A DNA stretch of 64,000 nucleotides from contig NZ_JAAVUP010000002.1 of the NCBI RefSeq assembly GCF_012163135.1, forward strand, positions 806,001 to 870,000. Direction: 5' to 3'. This document shows, piece after piece, positions 35,878 through 44,778 of the stretch. The stretch is from Neoroseomonas oryzicola (GTDB taxonomy: Bacteria > Pseudomonadota > Alphaproteobacteria > Acetobacterales > Acetobacteraceae). Position numbers and translations under genes: made by a program. How positions within the stretch are numbered: position 1 is the first letter of the stretch; each line of letters opens with the position of its first letter. The notes beneath the pieces are model-generated. The model worked only from the letters and a program-made list of their open reading frames with translations, had not been told where the DNA came from and did not search any database.

Positions 35878-36488
35878 TGTTCACCGGGATCGTCACCGCG
35901 CTCGGCACGGTGCGGGAAGTGCAGCCGATCGGCGGCGGGCACGATTTGCGGCTCGTGATCGGCACCTCCCCGGATTTCCTCGGCGGGCCGACGCCGGCGG
36001 TGCTCGGCGCCTCCATCGCCTGCTCGGGCGTCTGCCTGACGGTGGTCCATCTGGCGGCCGACGCCTTCTCGGTCGACTGCTCGGCCGAGACGGTGTCCAA
36101 GACCACGGTCGGGTCCTGGAAGGCGGGGTCGCGCATCAACCTCGAACGCGCGCTGAAGGTCGGCGACGAGCTTGGCGGCCACCTGGTCGCGGGGCATGTC
36201 GACGGGGTGGGGGAGGTGCTCTCGGCGACGCCGGAGAACGCCTCGGTCCGCTGGCGCTTCCGCGTGCCGGCCGCGATCGCCCCCTACATCGCGCCCAAGG
36301 GCTCGGTCGCGATCGACGGCGTCTCCCTGACGGTCAACGAGGTTGACGGAGAGGTCTTCGGGGTCAACATCATCCCCCACACCGCCTCGGTCACCACCTT
36401 CGGCACGCTGCAACCCGGCGACAAGGTGAACATCGAGGCCGACATGATGGCCCGCTACGTGGCGCGGCTGCGGGAGTACGCGCGATGA
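35877..36488 (+). CDS. ribE: Riboflavin synthase alpha chain
   Basis: Dismutates two lumazines to riboflavin. 203 residues made of two similar lumazine-binding domains (1-97 and 98-195): MFTGIVTALGTV, SIACSGVCLTVV with the substrate-contact cysteines, ETVSKTTVG, and the second copy SVAIDGVSLTVNEV. Length typical. It shares its start with the ribD stop and its stop with the ribB start (ATGA), so the riboflavin genes are translated as a coupled set. Confidence 0.95.
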   Translation: MFTGIVTALGTVREVQPIGGGHDLRLVIGTSPDFLGGPTPAVLGASIACSGVCLTVVHLAADAFSVDCSAETVSKTTVGSWKAGSRINLERALKVGDELGGHLVAGHVDGVGEVLSATPENASVRWRFRVPAAIAPYIAPKGSVAIDGVSLTVNEVDGEVFGVNIIPHTASVTTFGTLQPGDKVNIEADMMARYVARLREYAR

Positions 36489-37624
36489 GCGCCATGACGG
36501 CGGCCGACACGGTCCGCACCAGTTTCCACGACTTCATCGCGCCGACCGAGGACCTCCTGGAGGAGGCGCGGCGCGGGCGGATGTTCATCCTCGTCGACGA
36601 CGAGGACCGCGAGAACGAGGGCGACCTCGTCATCCCCGCGCAATTCGCCACGCCGGATGCGATCAACTTCATGGCGCGCTATGCGCGCGGGCTGATCTGC
36701 CTCGCCATGACGCGTCACCGCGTCGACCAGCTCGGCCTGCCGCTGATGGCGCAGTCGAACGGCACCCGCCACCAGACCGCCTTCACGGTCTCGATCGAGG
36801 CGCGCGACGGCGTCACCACCGGCATCTCGGCGGCCGACCGCGCGCGCACCGTGGCGGTCGCGATCAACCCGGAACTCGGGCGCGAGCACATCGTCACCCC
36901 CGGCCACGTCTTCCCGCTGGTCGCGCGCGACGGCGGCACGCTGGTCCGCGCCGGGCATACGGAAGCCGCGGTCGACTTCGCGCGCATGGCCGGGCTCAAC
37001 CCCGCGGGCGTGATCTGCGAGATCATGAACGAGGACGGCACGATGGCCCGCATGCCGGACCTCGTCGCCTTCGCGCAGCATCACGGCCTCAAGCTCGGCA
37101 CCATCGCCGACCTGATCGCGCATCGCCGCCGCACCGAGCGCCTGGTCCGCCGCGTCGAGGATTCGATCCTGCCCCAGGCGATCGGCGGCGAATGGCGTGC
37201 GGTCGTCTACGGCAGCACGGTGACCGAGGGCGAGCACCTCGCGCTGATCAAGGGCGACGTGAGCGGCGACGAGCCGGTGCTGGTGCGGATGCACGCCGCC
37301 TCGCTGATCAACGACCTCGTCGCCGGGCGCACGCTGGGCGACCTGCACGGCGCGATGCGCGCGATCGCGGAGGAAGGGCGCGGCGTCGTCGTGCTGCTGC
37401 GCGATTCCCGTCCCGACGGCCTGTCGGACCAGCTGCGCCGCGGGCGCGGCCGCACCGTCGCGCCGGAGCTGCGCGACTACGGCATCGGCGCGCAGATCCT
37501 CACGGATCTCGGCGTGCGTCGCATGATCCGCCTGTCGAACCATCCCCGGCCGATCGTCGGCCTCGAGGGCTACGGAATCGAGGATGTCGAGATCCGGCCC
37601 ATTCCCACGGACACGACCCCTTGA
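36485..37624 (+). CDS. ribB: 3,4-dihydroxy-2-butanone 4-phosphate synthase with degenerate GTP cyclohydrolase II domain
   Basis: Makes the four-carbon unit of riboflavin from ribulose-5-phosphate. 379 residues. The N-terminal DHBP synthase (about 15-215) is intact: [45 protein letters not shown] segment [17 protein letters not shown]. The C-terminal region resembles RibA, but where RibA has its zinc cysteines after VRVHSEC, this protein reads [15 protein letters not shown] with no cysteine at all. It is therefore the RibBX type, and GTP cyclohydrolase II must be supplied by another gene. It overlaps ribE and ribH. Confidence 0.92.
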   Translation: MSAMTAADTVRTSFHDFIAPTEDLLEEARRGRMFILVDDEDRENEGDLVIPAQFATPDAINFMARYARGLICLAMTRHRVDQLGLPLMAQSNGTRHQTAFTVSIEARDGVTTGISAADRARTVAVAINPELGREHIVTPGHVFPLVARDGGTLVRAGHTEAAVDFARMAGLNPAGVICEIMNEDGTMARMPDLVAFAQHHGLKLGTIADLIAHRRRTERLVRRVEDSILPQAIGGEWRAVVYGSTVTEGEHLALIKGDVSGDEPVLVRMHAASLINDLVAGRTLGDLHGAMRAIAEEGRGVVVLLRDSRPDGLSDQLRRGRGRTVAPELRDYGIGAQILTDLGVRRMIRLSNHPRPIVGLEGYGIEDVEIRPIPTDTTP

Positions 37625-38106
37625 GCACCATCGACGCCCCCGAGCGCGGCGCCGCGACCCTTACCGGGCCCGCGCCGCGCATCCTCGCCATCGCCGCGCC
37701 CTACTACCGCGACGTGGTGGACGGCATGCTGCGCGGCGCGCGGCGCGTCTTCGACGACGTGAAGGCGACCGTCGAGGTGGCCGAGGTCGCCGGCGGCTAC
37801 GAACTGCCTGCCGCCCTCGCCATGGCGCTGAAGGTGCCGGGCCGCTGGGACGGCTTCCTGCTGCTCGGCTGCGTCGTGAAGGGCGAGACCGACCACTACA
37901 CCTTCATCTGCGACGCCATCTGCCACGGCGTGATGGATGTCTCGACGCGCAGCGCGGCTTCGATCGGCTTCGGGCTGCTGACGGTGGACACGCTCGCGCA
38001 GGCCGAGGCGCGTTCGCGCGACGACAACATGAACAAGGGCGCCGAGGCGGCCCATGCCGTGCTGGGGCAGATCGCGCTGGCGCGCCGATGGGGCCTCGCG
38101 GGATGA
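37621..38106 (+). CDS. ribH: 6,7-dimethyl-8-ribityllumazine synthase
   Basis: Condenses the RibB and RibD products to lumazine; usually forms pentamers or 60-mer capsids. 161 residues from a TTG start at 37621 whose bases overlap the ribB stop (TTGA). The motif GCVVKGETDHYTFICDAI with the catalytic His region, GGYELPAAL and DTLAQAEARS mark the family. The product [15 protein letters not shown] has a short N-terminal tail before the conserved domain. It overlaps nusB by 4 bp. Confidence 0.93.
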   Translation: MSTIDAPERGAATLTGPAPRILAIAAPYYRDVVDGMLRGARRVFDDVKATVEVAEVAGGYELPAALAMALKVPGRWDGFLLLGCVVKGETDHYTFICDAICHGVMDVSTRSAASIGFGLLTVDTLAQAEARSRDDNMNKGAEAAHAVLGQIALARRWGLAG

Positions 38107-38609
38107 GCCAGCACCACCGCCCGAAGCCGACCGGCCGCCCGCGTACCGGCGCGCGCGTCGCCGCCGTGCAGGCGCTGTTCCAGTCCGAGCACACCGGCGA
38201 GAGCGCCGAGACGGTCGCGCAGCAGTTCATCCGCCACCGCATCGGCGCCGGCGACGCCGTCGCGCAGGAGGCCTTCGAGGAAGGCCGCGTGCCGCTCGCG
38301 CATATCCCCCTCTTCGAGGCGATCCTGAAGGCGGCGGCGACGCGGTCCGAGGAGGCGGATGCCGAGATCCGCGCGCATCTGAAGCAGGACTGGACGCTCG
38401 AGCGCCTCGACCCCGTGCTGCGCGCCCTGCTGCGCGCCGCGGCGGCGGAGCTGATGAACGGCGCCGAGCCGCCGGCGCGCGTGGTGATCAACGAATACCT
38501 CGACGTTGCGCGCGGCTTCCTCGACGACGAGACGGCGCGCTTCGCCAATGGCGTGCTCGACGCCCTGGCCCATGCGCTGCGCCCGGCGGAGTTCGGGCCG
38601 GCGCGGTGA
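38103..38609 (+). CDS. nusB: Transcription antitermination factor NusB
   Basis: RNA-binding antitermination factor for rRNA operons, partner of NusE. 168 residues, all helical: RTGARVAAVQALFQSEHTGESAE, LERLDPVLRALLRAAAAELMNG, PARVVINEYLDVARGFLDDETARFANGVLDAL. The N-terminal tail SQHHRPKPTGRP is basic. It starts within the ribH stop (ATGA), and its stop overlaps the GTG of thiL. Order ribH-nusB-thiL is the usual alphaproteobacterial arrangement. Confidence 0.94.
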   Translation: MSQHHRPKPTGRPRTGARVAAVQALFQSEHTGESAETVAQQFIRHRIGAGDAVAQEAFEEGRVPLAHIPLFEAILKAAATRSEEADAEIRAHLKQDWTLERLDPVLRALLRAAAAELMNGAEPPARVVINEYLDVARGFLDDETARFANGVLDALAHALRPAEFGPAR

Positions 38610-39574
38610 GCCTGCCCCCCGAGTTCGCGCTGATCGCGCGCCATTTCCGGCCGCTGGCGGGGGAGGGGGCGCTCGATCTCGCCGACGATGCGGCGGTGCT
38701 CGACATCCCCGCCGGCCGGCGCCTGGTGATCGCCGCCGATGCGATGGTCGAGGGCGTGCACTACCTGCCGGACGACCCGCCGGACTCGGTGGGGAAGAAG
38801 CTGCTGCGGGTGAACCTCTCGGACCTCGCGGCGATGGGCGCGACGCCGCTCGGCTACCTGATGACCACGACCTTCGCGCGCGGCATCGCCGATGACTGGA
38901 TCGCGGGCTTCGTGCGCGGCCTCGCGGAGGACCAGCGGGCCTTCGGACTGAGCGTGCTCGGGGGCGACACGGCGGCGACGCCGGGGCCGACCTGCCTGTC
39001 GCTGACCATCCTCGGCACCATCGCGCCGGGGGCGGTGCTGACCCGGGCAGGGGTGCAGGTGGGGGACGAGATCTGGGTCTCGGGCACCATCGGGGACGGC
39101 GCGCTGGGGCTGCGGGTGCTGCAGGGGGGCCTGCCGGCGGACGAAGCGGGGCACCTCGCGCGCCGCTACCGGCTGCCGGAGCCGCGGCTTGCGCTCGGCC
39201 AGGCGATCGCGGGGCTCGCCCATGCCGGCATGGATGTGTCGGACGGGCTGGTGCAGGACCTCGGCCATCTGTGCCGCGCCGGCGGCTGCGGGGCGGAGAT
39301 CGAGGCGGCGCTGGCGCCGCTCTCCCCGCCCGCACGGGCGCTCGTCGACTCCGATCCGGCCCTGCTGCCGGTCGTGCTGACCGGGGGGGACGACTACGAG
39401 CTGCTGTTTTCCGCCGCGCCGGGCGATGCGGCGGCCGTGCTGGCGCGGGCCGCGGCGGCTGGGACCCCGGTCACGCGCATTGGCCGCTTCGTGCCGGGCG
39501 CGCCGGAGGTCTCGGTGCGCGGGCCTGACGGCGCGCCGCTGGCGTTGTCACGCCGGGGCTGGAGCCACTTCTGA
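38606..39574 (+). CDS. thiL: Thiamine-monophosphate kinase
   Basis: Phosphorylates thiamine monophosphate to the active diphosphate. 322 residues from a GTG at 38606 overlapping the nusB stop. The AIR-synthase-like fold shows LADDAAVLD, ADAMVEGVHYLP, KLLRVNLSDLAAMGATPLG, VLGGDTAATPG and GMDVSDGLVQDLGHL, which bind Mg-ATP and substrate. The C-terminal TGGDDYELLFS is typical. Length normal. It ends the riboflavin cluster and converges on bamE with a 24-bp gap. Confidence 0.94.
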   Translation: MSLPPEFALIARHFRPLAGEGALDLADDAAVLDIPAGRRLVIAADAMVEGVHYLPDDPPDSVGKKLLRVNLSDLAAMGATPLGYLMTTTFARGIADDWIAGFVRGLAEDQRAFGLSVLGGDTAATPGPTCLSLTILGTIAPGAVLTRAGVQVGDEIWVSGTIGDGALGLRVLQGGLPADEAGHLARRYRLPEPRLALGQAIAGLAHAGMDVSDGLVQDLGHLCRAGGCGAEIEAALAPLSPPARALVDSDPALLPVVLTGGDDYELLFSAAPGDAAAVLARAAAAGTPVTRIGRFVPGAPEVSVRGPDGAPLALSRRGWSHF

Positions 39575-39598
39575 AGCGGGCCGGCGCCCGGCGATCGA

Positions 39599-40126
39599 TC
39601 AGCGGGCGGCGGTGGCGGCGCGCTGGCCGGGCAGGCTGGTCGGGCTGGTGCCGGCGCGATCGAGGCCCGGGCGGCCGATGCTGCCGAACAGAGCCTGCAG
39701 CAGGGAGCGCTCGGTGCCCGGCACCGGCGTCTCGCGCGAGACCATCTGCACGTTGCGCCCGTCCTGCTGGCCCAGTTCGCGGATGCCGCTGACCACGCCC
39801 TGGCGGTTGAAGGAGATGGCGACGACGCGGCGGTCCTCGATCTCCAGGAACCGGCCCGGCTGAATGCGGGAGCGGGCGCTGATGTAGTACCAGTTGTCCT
39901 CGTCGAAGGTGCCGCGGGCGGTCGGCGAGCCGAGCAGCGCCTCGACATCCGTGCGGGTCTGCACGCCAGGGGTGATCTGGGCGAGCTTCTCCGGGTCGAC
40001 GCGGTTTCCGCGCTCGACCGCGGCGGGGCCGATACGATCGTTGATCCAGTCGCAGCCGCCGAGGAGGCCGAAGAGGACGAGGGTCGCCGCGAGGCGCGCG
40101 TTGACCGAACGGGAAGGGCGGGCCAT
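39599..40126 (-). CDS. bamE: Outer membrane protein assembly factor BamE (SmpA/OmlA lipoprotein)
   Basis: Accessory lipoprotein of the Bam complex that inserts beta-barrels in the outer membrane. 175 residues. Signal peptide with lipobox LLGGC (about 20-24), then the SmpA/OmlA fold: GNRVDPEKLAQITPGVQTRTDVEALLGSPTARGTFDEDNWYYIS. The C-terminal tail is rich in Ala, Pro and Arg. The ATG at 40126 gives a proper signal sequence; an ATG eight codons upstream is less likely. It is divergent from the cytochrome bc1 chaperone gene (71 bp between starts). Confidence 0.9.
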   Translation of the reverse strand: MARPSRSVNARLAATLVLFGLLGGCDWINDRIGPAAVERGNRVDPEKLAQITPGVQTRTDVEALLGSPTARGTFDEDNWYYISARSRIQPGRFLEIEDRRVVAISFNRQGVVSGIRELGQQDGRNVQMVSRETPVPGTERSLLQALFGSIGRPGLDRAGTSPTSLPGQRAATAAR

Positions 40127-40197
40127 GTCGCGGGAACCGATAGACACCATGCCGCCCGCGGGTCAACCGTGATGGCGGCCGGAGCCACCAGGGAACC

Positions 40198-40752
40198 ATG
40201 GGAATCCTCGGCATGTTTCGCCGCCGGCCGCATGAGCGGGCCGGGTTCGACCTCTACGGGGCGGCCGTCGGCGCGGCCCGGACTCCGGCGATCTTCCTCG
40301 CCCTTGGCGTGCCCGACACGGTCGAGGGCCGCTTCGACCTGGTCAGCCTGCATGTCGCCCTGCTGATCCGGCGTCTCCGCGCGGATGCCGATCCGCGCGG
40401 TCCCCTGCTGGCCCAGGCGGTGTTCGACGCGATGTTCGCCGACATGGACCTCAACCTGCGCGAGATGGGCGTCGGCGACCTCTCGGTCGGCAAGAAGGTC
40501 CGCGAGGCCTGGGAGGCCTTCCACGGCCGGGCCCTCGCCGTCGAGGCCGCCTTGGAGTCGCAGGAGCCCGGGGCGCTGCCCGCGGTGCTGGCGCGCAACA
40601 TCTGGCGCGCCGAGCCGCCGGCAGGCGCGCCGGAGCGCCTCGCGGCGCTGGCCCGCGCCCAGGCCGCGCATCTCGCCGGCCAGGACATCGCGGAACTGGT
40701 GGCGGGCCGCGCCACCTTCCTGCCGGCGGAGGACCTTCTGCGTGACGCCTGA
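40198..40752 (+). CDS. Ubiquinol-cytochrome c chaperone family protein
   Basis: A 184-residue protein of the CBP3/UQCC1-like family, in mitochondria an assembly factor for cytochrome b of complex III; the bacterial role is presumed similar. The conserved parts are ALGVPDTVEGRFDLVSLHVALLIRRL, FDAMFADMDLNLREMGVGDLSVGKKVREAWEAFHGR. It begins the alphaproteobacterial block with DUF177 and rpmF-plsX-fabH. The next gene begins with a GTG that overlaps its end by 11 bp. Confidence 0.88.
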   Translation: MGILGMFRRRPHERAGFDLYGAAVGAARTPAIFLALGVPDTVEGRFDLVSLHVALLIRRLRADADPRGPLLAQAVFDAMFADMDLNLREMGVGDLSVGKKVREAWEAFHGRALAVEAALESQEPGALPAVLARNIWRAEPPAGAPERLAALARAQAAHLAGQDIAELVAGRATFLPAEDLLRDA

Positions 40753-41242
40753 ATTCTCCCGCATGGTGAACCTGGCCCGCCTGCCGCCCGAGGGCCGGGA
40801 GGAACGGCTCGAGGCGAAGCCCGCCGAATGCGCGGCGCTCGCCAGGCGCTTCGGCATCCTCGGCGTCAACCGCCTCGTGGCCCGGCTGCGGCTGCGGCCC
40901 GAGCCTGGCGGCCTCGCGACCGTCGACGGGCGGCTGGAGGCCGAGGTCGTGCAGGCCTGCGTGGTGACGCTCGATCCCGTGGTCCAGGCGATGGACGAGC
41001 CGGTGCGCCTGCGCATCCTCGCCCCCGGCGAGGCGCCCTCGGAGGACCCCGAGGCGCCGGACGAGATCGAGGCGGAGGGGGACTCGGTCGACCTGGGCGA
41101 GGCGATCGCCGAGCAGCTGGCGCTGGCGCTGGACCCCTATCCGCGGGTGCCGGGCGCGGCCCTGCCGGGAGAGGGCGAGGGGGAGGAACCGCCGCCCTCG
41201 GGGCCCTTCGCGGGCCTCGCCGCCTTGCGAAAGCGCGGCTGA
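40742..41242 (+). CDS. DUF177/YceD family protein
   Basis: A 166-residue protein of the YceD/DUF177 family, found next to rpmF in most bacteria and linked in plants and E. coli to 23S rRNA accumulation. The core has TVDGRLEAEVVQACVVTLDPVVQAMDEPVRLRI and DLGEAIAEQLALALDPYPRVPGA; an acidic linker precedes the second part. The GTG at 40742 was used; an in-frame ATG at 40763 is possible. It overlaps the previous gene and is 104 bp before rpmF. Confidence 0.85.
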   Translation: MTPEFSRMVNLARLPPEGREERLEAKPAECAALARRFGILGVNRLVARLRLRPEPGGLATVDGRLEAEVVQACVVTLDPVVQAMDEPVRLRILAPGEAPSEDPEAPDEIEAEGDSVDLGEAIAEQLALALDPYPRVPGAALPGEGEGEEPPPSGPFAGLAALRKRG

Positions 41243-41279
41243 GGGCGGATTTCCGCCGCCGCGCGCTTGCGCCCGCCGG

Positions 41280-41302
41280 GGGCGGGTGCTAATGGCCCGC
41301 CC
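41280..41302 (+). terminator. Hairpin between DUF177 gene and rpmF
   Basis: A perfect 7-bp G/C stem (41280-41286 with 41296-41302, loop 9 nt), 38 bp after the DUF177 stop and 45 bp before rpmF. It could be an attenuator that lets ribosomal protein L32 be expressed separately. No T-run follows. Confidence 0.4.
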
Positions 41303-41346
41303 TCCCGCTATCCTGCATGACTATTTGACGAAAGAGGCTCGGCGCC

Positions 41347-41547
41347 ATGGCCGTTCCGAAGAAAAAGGTTTCGCCCTCCCGCCGCGGCATGCGCCGTAGC
41401 CATGAGGCCCTGACCGCGCCCTCCTACCAGGAGTGCTCGAACTGCGGTGAGCTGAAGCGCCCGCACCATGTCTGCTCCCACTGCGGCCACTACGACGGCC
41501 GTGAGGTGGTGGCGGCCGAGCGCGTGGGCCAGACCGTCCGCAGCTGA
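41347..41547 (+). CDS. rpmF: 50S ribosomal protein L32
   Basis: Small zinc-binding protein of the large ribosomal subunit. 66 residues, begins [20 protein letters not shown]. The zinc cysteines Cys30, Cys33, Cys43 and Cys46 are intact ([18 protein letters not shown]), so this is the zinc-containing (C+) form. It is followed 38 bp later by plsX. Confidence 0.97.
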   Translation: MAVPKKKVSPSRRGMRRSHEALTAPSYQECSNCGELKRPHHVCSHCGHYDGREVVAAERVGQTVRS

Positions 41548-41585
41548 CGCGCGGAGCCGATGCGCACGCGACGGACCCGCTGAAC

Positions 41586-42638
41586 GTGGCGCCGGTGACC
41601 CCGCCCTTCGCGCTGGCGATCGACGCCATGGGCGGGGATTCGGCCCCTGACATCGTGCTGGACGGCCTCGAACTGGCCGCCGAGCGCCATCCCGATGCCC
41701 GCTTCCTGCTGGTCGGGGATGAGGCGCTGGTGGCCGGCGGGCTTGCGCGCCGCAAGCGTGCGGCGCGGGCCTGCAGCCTGCGCCATGCGCCGGAACGCAT
41801 CTCGGGCGACCTGAAGCCGACCGCGGCGCTGCGCGTGCGTGGGTCGTCCATGCGCATGGCGATCGACGCCGTCGCGACCGGGGAAGCCGCGGGCATCGTG
41901 TCGGCCGGCAATACCGGTGCGCTGATGGCGCTGTCGAAGATCGTCATCAAGACCATGCCCGAGATCGACCGGCCGGCGCTCGCCGCGATCGGTCCTTCGG
42001 CGCGTGGCGACGTGGTGCTGCTCGACCTCGGCGCCAACGTGGTCTGCGATGCGCGCAACCTGGTCGAGTTCGCCGTGATGGGCGACGCCTTCGCGCGCGC
42101 CGTGCTCGGCCTGACCAATCCGTCGATCGGCCTGCTCAATGTCGGCTCCGAGGAGCTGAAGGGCGACGATCGTGTGCGCAGCGCGGCCGAGGTGCTGCGC
42201 GACTCGCATATCGGCCCGCAGTTCCGCGGCTTCGTCGAAGGCCACGACATCACCGCCGGCACGACCGACGTGATCGTCACCGACGGCTTCACCGGCAATG
42301 TCGCTCTCAAGACCGGCGAGGGCGCGCTGAAGCTGATGCGCGACCTGCTGCGCCAGGTCTTCACCAGTTCCGTGCCCGCGCGGCTCGGCTACCTCCTGGC
42401 GCGACCGGCGCTCGACCGGCTGCGCGAATGGATGGATCCGCGCCGCTACAACGGCGCGATCCTGATCGGCCTCAACGGCGTCGTCGTGAAGTCCCATGGC
42501 GGGACGGACGCGCTCGGCTTCGCCCATGCCGTCGACGTCGCCATGGACATGGTGACGCACGGCTTCAACGAGCGTATCCGTGACGGCCTCTCTCGCCTGT
42601 CCACCGCGGGCCCGCGCGTCGCCGCCGATCCCCGCTGA
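41586..42638 (+). CDS. plsX: Phosphate acyltransferase PlsX
   Basis: Converts acyl-ACP to acyl-phosphate for phospholipid synthesis; peripheral membrane enzyme. 350 residues, starts at a GTG. Motifs: LAIDAMGGDSAPDIVLDG, VSAGNTGALMALSKIV, LLDLGANVVCD, DVIVTDGFTGNVALKTGEGAL and YNGAILIGLNGVVVKSHGG. It is 16 bp before fabH in the conserved rpmF-plsX-fabH order, which ties fatty-acid and phospholipid synthesis together. Confidence 0.95.
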   Translation: MAPVTPPFALAIDAMGGDSAPDIVLDGLELAAERHPDARFLLVGDEALVAGGLARRKRAARACSLRHAPERISGDLKPTAALRVRGSSMRMAIDAVATGEAAGIVSAGNTGALMALSKIVIKTMPEIDRPALAAIGPSARGDVVLLDLGANVVCDARNLVEFAVMGDAFARAVLGLTNPSIGLLNVGSEELKGDDRVRSAAEVLRDSHIGPQFRGFVEGHDITAGTTDVIVTDGFTGNVALKTGEGALKLMRDLLRQVFTSSVPARLGYLLARPALDRLREWMDPRRYNGAILIGLNGVVVKSHGGTDALGFAHAVDVAMDMVTHGFNERIRDGLSRLSTAGPRVAADPR

Positions 42639-42654
42639 AAGCAAGAAGGCCCAT

Positions 42655-43635
42655 ATGGTCCTGCGTGCGACGATCGCCGGCTGCGGCGGCTACCTGCCCG
42701 AGCGGCGGCTCTCCAACGACGAACTCGCCGCGCAGTACGGAATCGAGACCTCCGACGCCTGGATCCGCGAACGGACCGGCATCTGCTTCCGCCACATCGC
42801 CGCGCCGGAGGAGACCGCCTCCGACATGGGCGCGGCCGCGGCGCGGGAAGCGCTCGCGCAGGCCGGGGTCGATGCGAGTGAGGTCGATGCGATCCTGGTC
42901 GCGACCTCGACGCCCGATTCCGCCTTCCCTGCGACCGCTGTGCGCATCCAGGCCAAGATCGGTGCGACCAAGGGCTTCGCCTTCGACATGGCGGCGGCCT
43001 GCACCGGCTTCGTCTATGGGCTGGGCGTGGCCGACTCGCTGATCCGGACGGGCCAGGCGCGCTGCGTGCTGGTGATCGGCACCGAGGTCTATTCCCGCAT
43101 CCTCGACTGGACCGACCGCGGCACCTGCGTGCTGTTCGGCGACGGCGCCGGCGCCGTTCTGCTGCGCGCCGAGGAGAATGGCGGCACCACCGCCGATCGC
43201 GGCCTGCTGTCCTGCCACCTGCATTCGGATGGCCGCTTCGGCGACATCCTGCATATCGAGGGCGGCGCCGGTTCGACCGGCGGGCCGGGCCTGCTGCGCA
43301 TGGCGGGCAAGGAAGTCTTCCGCCACGCGGTGACGAAGCTCGCCGCCGTGGTCGACGAGGCGCTGGGCGCCAACGGCCTGACGCATGCCGACATCCGCTG
43401 GCTGGTGCCGCACCAGGCCAATGCCCGCATCATCGACGCCATGGGCCGCAAGCTGAACCTGCCGTCGGAGCGGGTGGTGGTGACGGTCGACAAGCACGCC
43501 AACACCTCGGCCGCATCCATCCCGCTCGCGCTGAACGAAGCGCGGCGCGACGGGCGCATCGCCGATGGCGACCTGGTCGTCATGGAGGCGATCGGCGGCG
43601 GCCTGACCTGGGGTGCGGCACTCGCCCGCTTCTGA
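42655..43635 (+). CDS. fabH: 3-oxoacyl-ACP synthase III FabH
   Basis: Starts fatty-acid synthesis by condensing acetyl-CoA with malonyl-ACP. 326 residues. The catalytic triad is Cys116 (AAACTGF), His253 (VPHQANARI) and Asn283 (KHANTSAAS). AAGAAGG lies 8 bp before the ATG at 42655. Length normal. It follows plsX and precedes ihfA in the conserved block. Confidence 0.96.
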   Translation: MVLRATIAGCGGYLPERRLSNDELAAQYGIETSDAWIRERTGICFRHIAAPEETASDMGAAAAREALAQAGVDASEVDAILVATSTPDSAFPATAVRIQAKIGATKGFAFDMAAACTGFVYGLGVADSLIRTGQARCVLVIGTEVYSRILDWTDRGTCVLFGDGAGAVLLRAEENGGTTADRGLLSCHLHSDGRFGDILHIEGGAGSTGGPGLLRMAGKEVFRHAVTKLAAVVDEALGANGLTHADIRWLVPHQANARIIDAMGRKLNLPSERVVVTVDKHANTSAASIPLALNEARRDGRIADGDLVVMEAIGGGLTWGAALARF

Positions 43636-43698
43636 TCGCGGTTGACGCCCGCCCCGGTTCCCGGTTTCCTTCGCAAGATCAAGGGGCTGCGGGACCGA

Positions 43699-44013
43699 AT
43701 GAGCATGAACACCGTGACGCGCGCGCAGCTGGCCGAGGCCGTCTATGCCAATGTCGGCCTGTCGCGCAACGAAAGCGCCGCGCTGCTCGAGACCGTGCTG
43801 GAACGCATGTCCGCCGCGCTCGAGGCCGGGGAGGCCGTGAAGATCTCGGCCTTCGGCACTTTCCTGGTGCGCCAGAAGGGCCAGCGCATCGGGCGCAACC
43901 CCAAGACGGGCGTCGAAGTGCCGATCCTGCCGCGCAAGGTCCTGTCCTTCCGTCCGTCCCAGGTGCTGAAGGCACGGATCAACCACGAGCCGGTCGAGGC
44001 GGGCGAGGAATGA
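43699..44013 (+). CDS. ihfA: Integration host factor subunit alpha
   Basis: DNA-bending protein, partner of IhfB. 104 residues beginning [26 protein letters not shown]; the DNA-binding arm shows [24 protein letters not shown], with the intercalating proline in the arm. The start could also be the second ATG at 43705. Its stop overlaps the start of the merR-type gene (ATGA). The fabH-ihfA-merR order is standard in alphaproteobacteria. Confidence 0.94.
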   Translation: MSMNTVTRAQLAEAVYANVGLSRNESAALLETVLERMSAALEAGEAVKISAFGTFLVRQKGQRIGRNPKTGVEVPILPRKVLSFRPSQVLKARINHEPVEAGEE

Positions 44014-44435
44014 GCGAGGACCTCCCGCAGGACGAGGGCAAGGCGCGGCTGCGCAAGGCGCCGACCGCCTTCCGCACCATCAGCGAGGTGGCGGACGACC
44101 TGCACATCCCGCAGCACGTCCTGCGCTTCTGGGAGACCAAGTTCCCGCAGCTCAAGCCGCTGAAGCGCGGCGGTGGTCGCCGCTACTACCGCCCTGAGGA
44201 CATCGCGCTGCTGCGGCGGATCTCGGACCTGCTCTACACCCAGGGCTACACGATCAAGGGCGTGCAGCGCCTGCTGCGCGACGGCACGGACGAAGGGCCG
44301 CAGGCTGGCGTGACGGGCGAGCTGCCGCTGGGCGATCCGCCACCGGCCGCCGAGGAGCAGGAGACGGCCGCGCTGCGCCAGGCGCTGGCGGACCTCGAAC
44401 AGATTGCCCGGGAATTGCGCGCCCTGGCGGCCTGA
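44010..44435 (+). CDS. MerR family transcriptional regulator
   Basis: A 141-residue regulator with an N-terminal MerR winged helix: [70 protein letters not shown] short acidic linker and a C-terminal coiled coil (about 110-138) follow; there is no cysteine-rich metal site. It is always found after ihfA in alphaproteobacteria; the target genes are not known. It overlaps ihfA by 4 bp. Confidence 0.9.
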   Translation: MSEDLPQDEGKARLRKAPTAFRTISEVADDLHIPQHVLRFWETKFPQLKPLKRGGGRRYYRPEDIALLRRISDLLYTQGYTIKGVQRLLRDGTDEGPQAGVTGELPLGDPPPAAEEQETAALRQALADLEQIARELRALAA

Positions 44436-44481
44436 GGGGCTTCAAAGGCGGCGCCGCGGGTGCTACACGGCGCGCCTCGGT

Positions 44482-44558
44482 CGGGCAGTAGCGCAGCCTG
44501 GTAGCGCATCAGTCTGGGGGACTGGGGGTCGTGGGTTCGAATCCCGCCTGCCCGACCA
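44482..44558 (+). tRNA. tRNA-Pro (anticodon GGG)
   Basis: 77 nt with encoded CCA. Acceptor CGGGCAG/CTGCCCG, D arm GCGCAGCCTGGTAGCGC, anticodon stem TCAGT/ACTGG with loop CTGGGGG (anticodon GGG), T arm GTGGGTTCGAATCCCGC. It follows the merR gene, as in related genomes. Confidence 0.95.
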
Positions 44559-44580
44559 TCCCATCCCCCATCCGGTCTTC

Positions 44581-44778
44581 TCAATCCTTCCAGAACGGCT
44601 TCGCGCATTCGCGCTGCACGTCGTAGGGCGTGAGGCCCGCGTCGCGCATCTCGCGCGAGGTCATCCGCGCCATGTCGTCGCGGTCCCGCAGGCGGGCGAG
44701 CCAGCGTTCGGCCATCGCGCGCCAGGTGCCGGGACGCGCCGGGGCCTGCAGGGGCAGGGCAGTCAGGTGCGCGCTCAT
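44581..44778 (-). CDS. DUF1127 small protein
   Basis: A 65-residue protein with the C-terminal DUF1127 motif: ERWLARLRDRDDMARMTSREMRDAGLTPYDVQRECAKPFWKD, ending in the usual aromatic-tryptophan tail. DUF1127 proteins are small Arg-rich regulators or RNA-linked proteins in alphaproteobacteria; some bind RNA and affect phosphate and carbon metabolism. Its ATG overlaps the stop of the tautomerase gene (ATGA), so it is the second gene of a two-gene operon controlled from the LysR-facing promoter. Confidence 0.85.
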   Translation of the reverse strand: MSAHLTALPLQAPARPGTWRAMAERWLARLRDRDDMARMTSREMRDAGLTPYDVQRECAKPFWKD

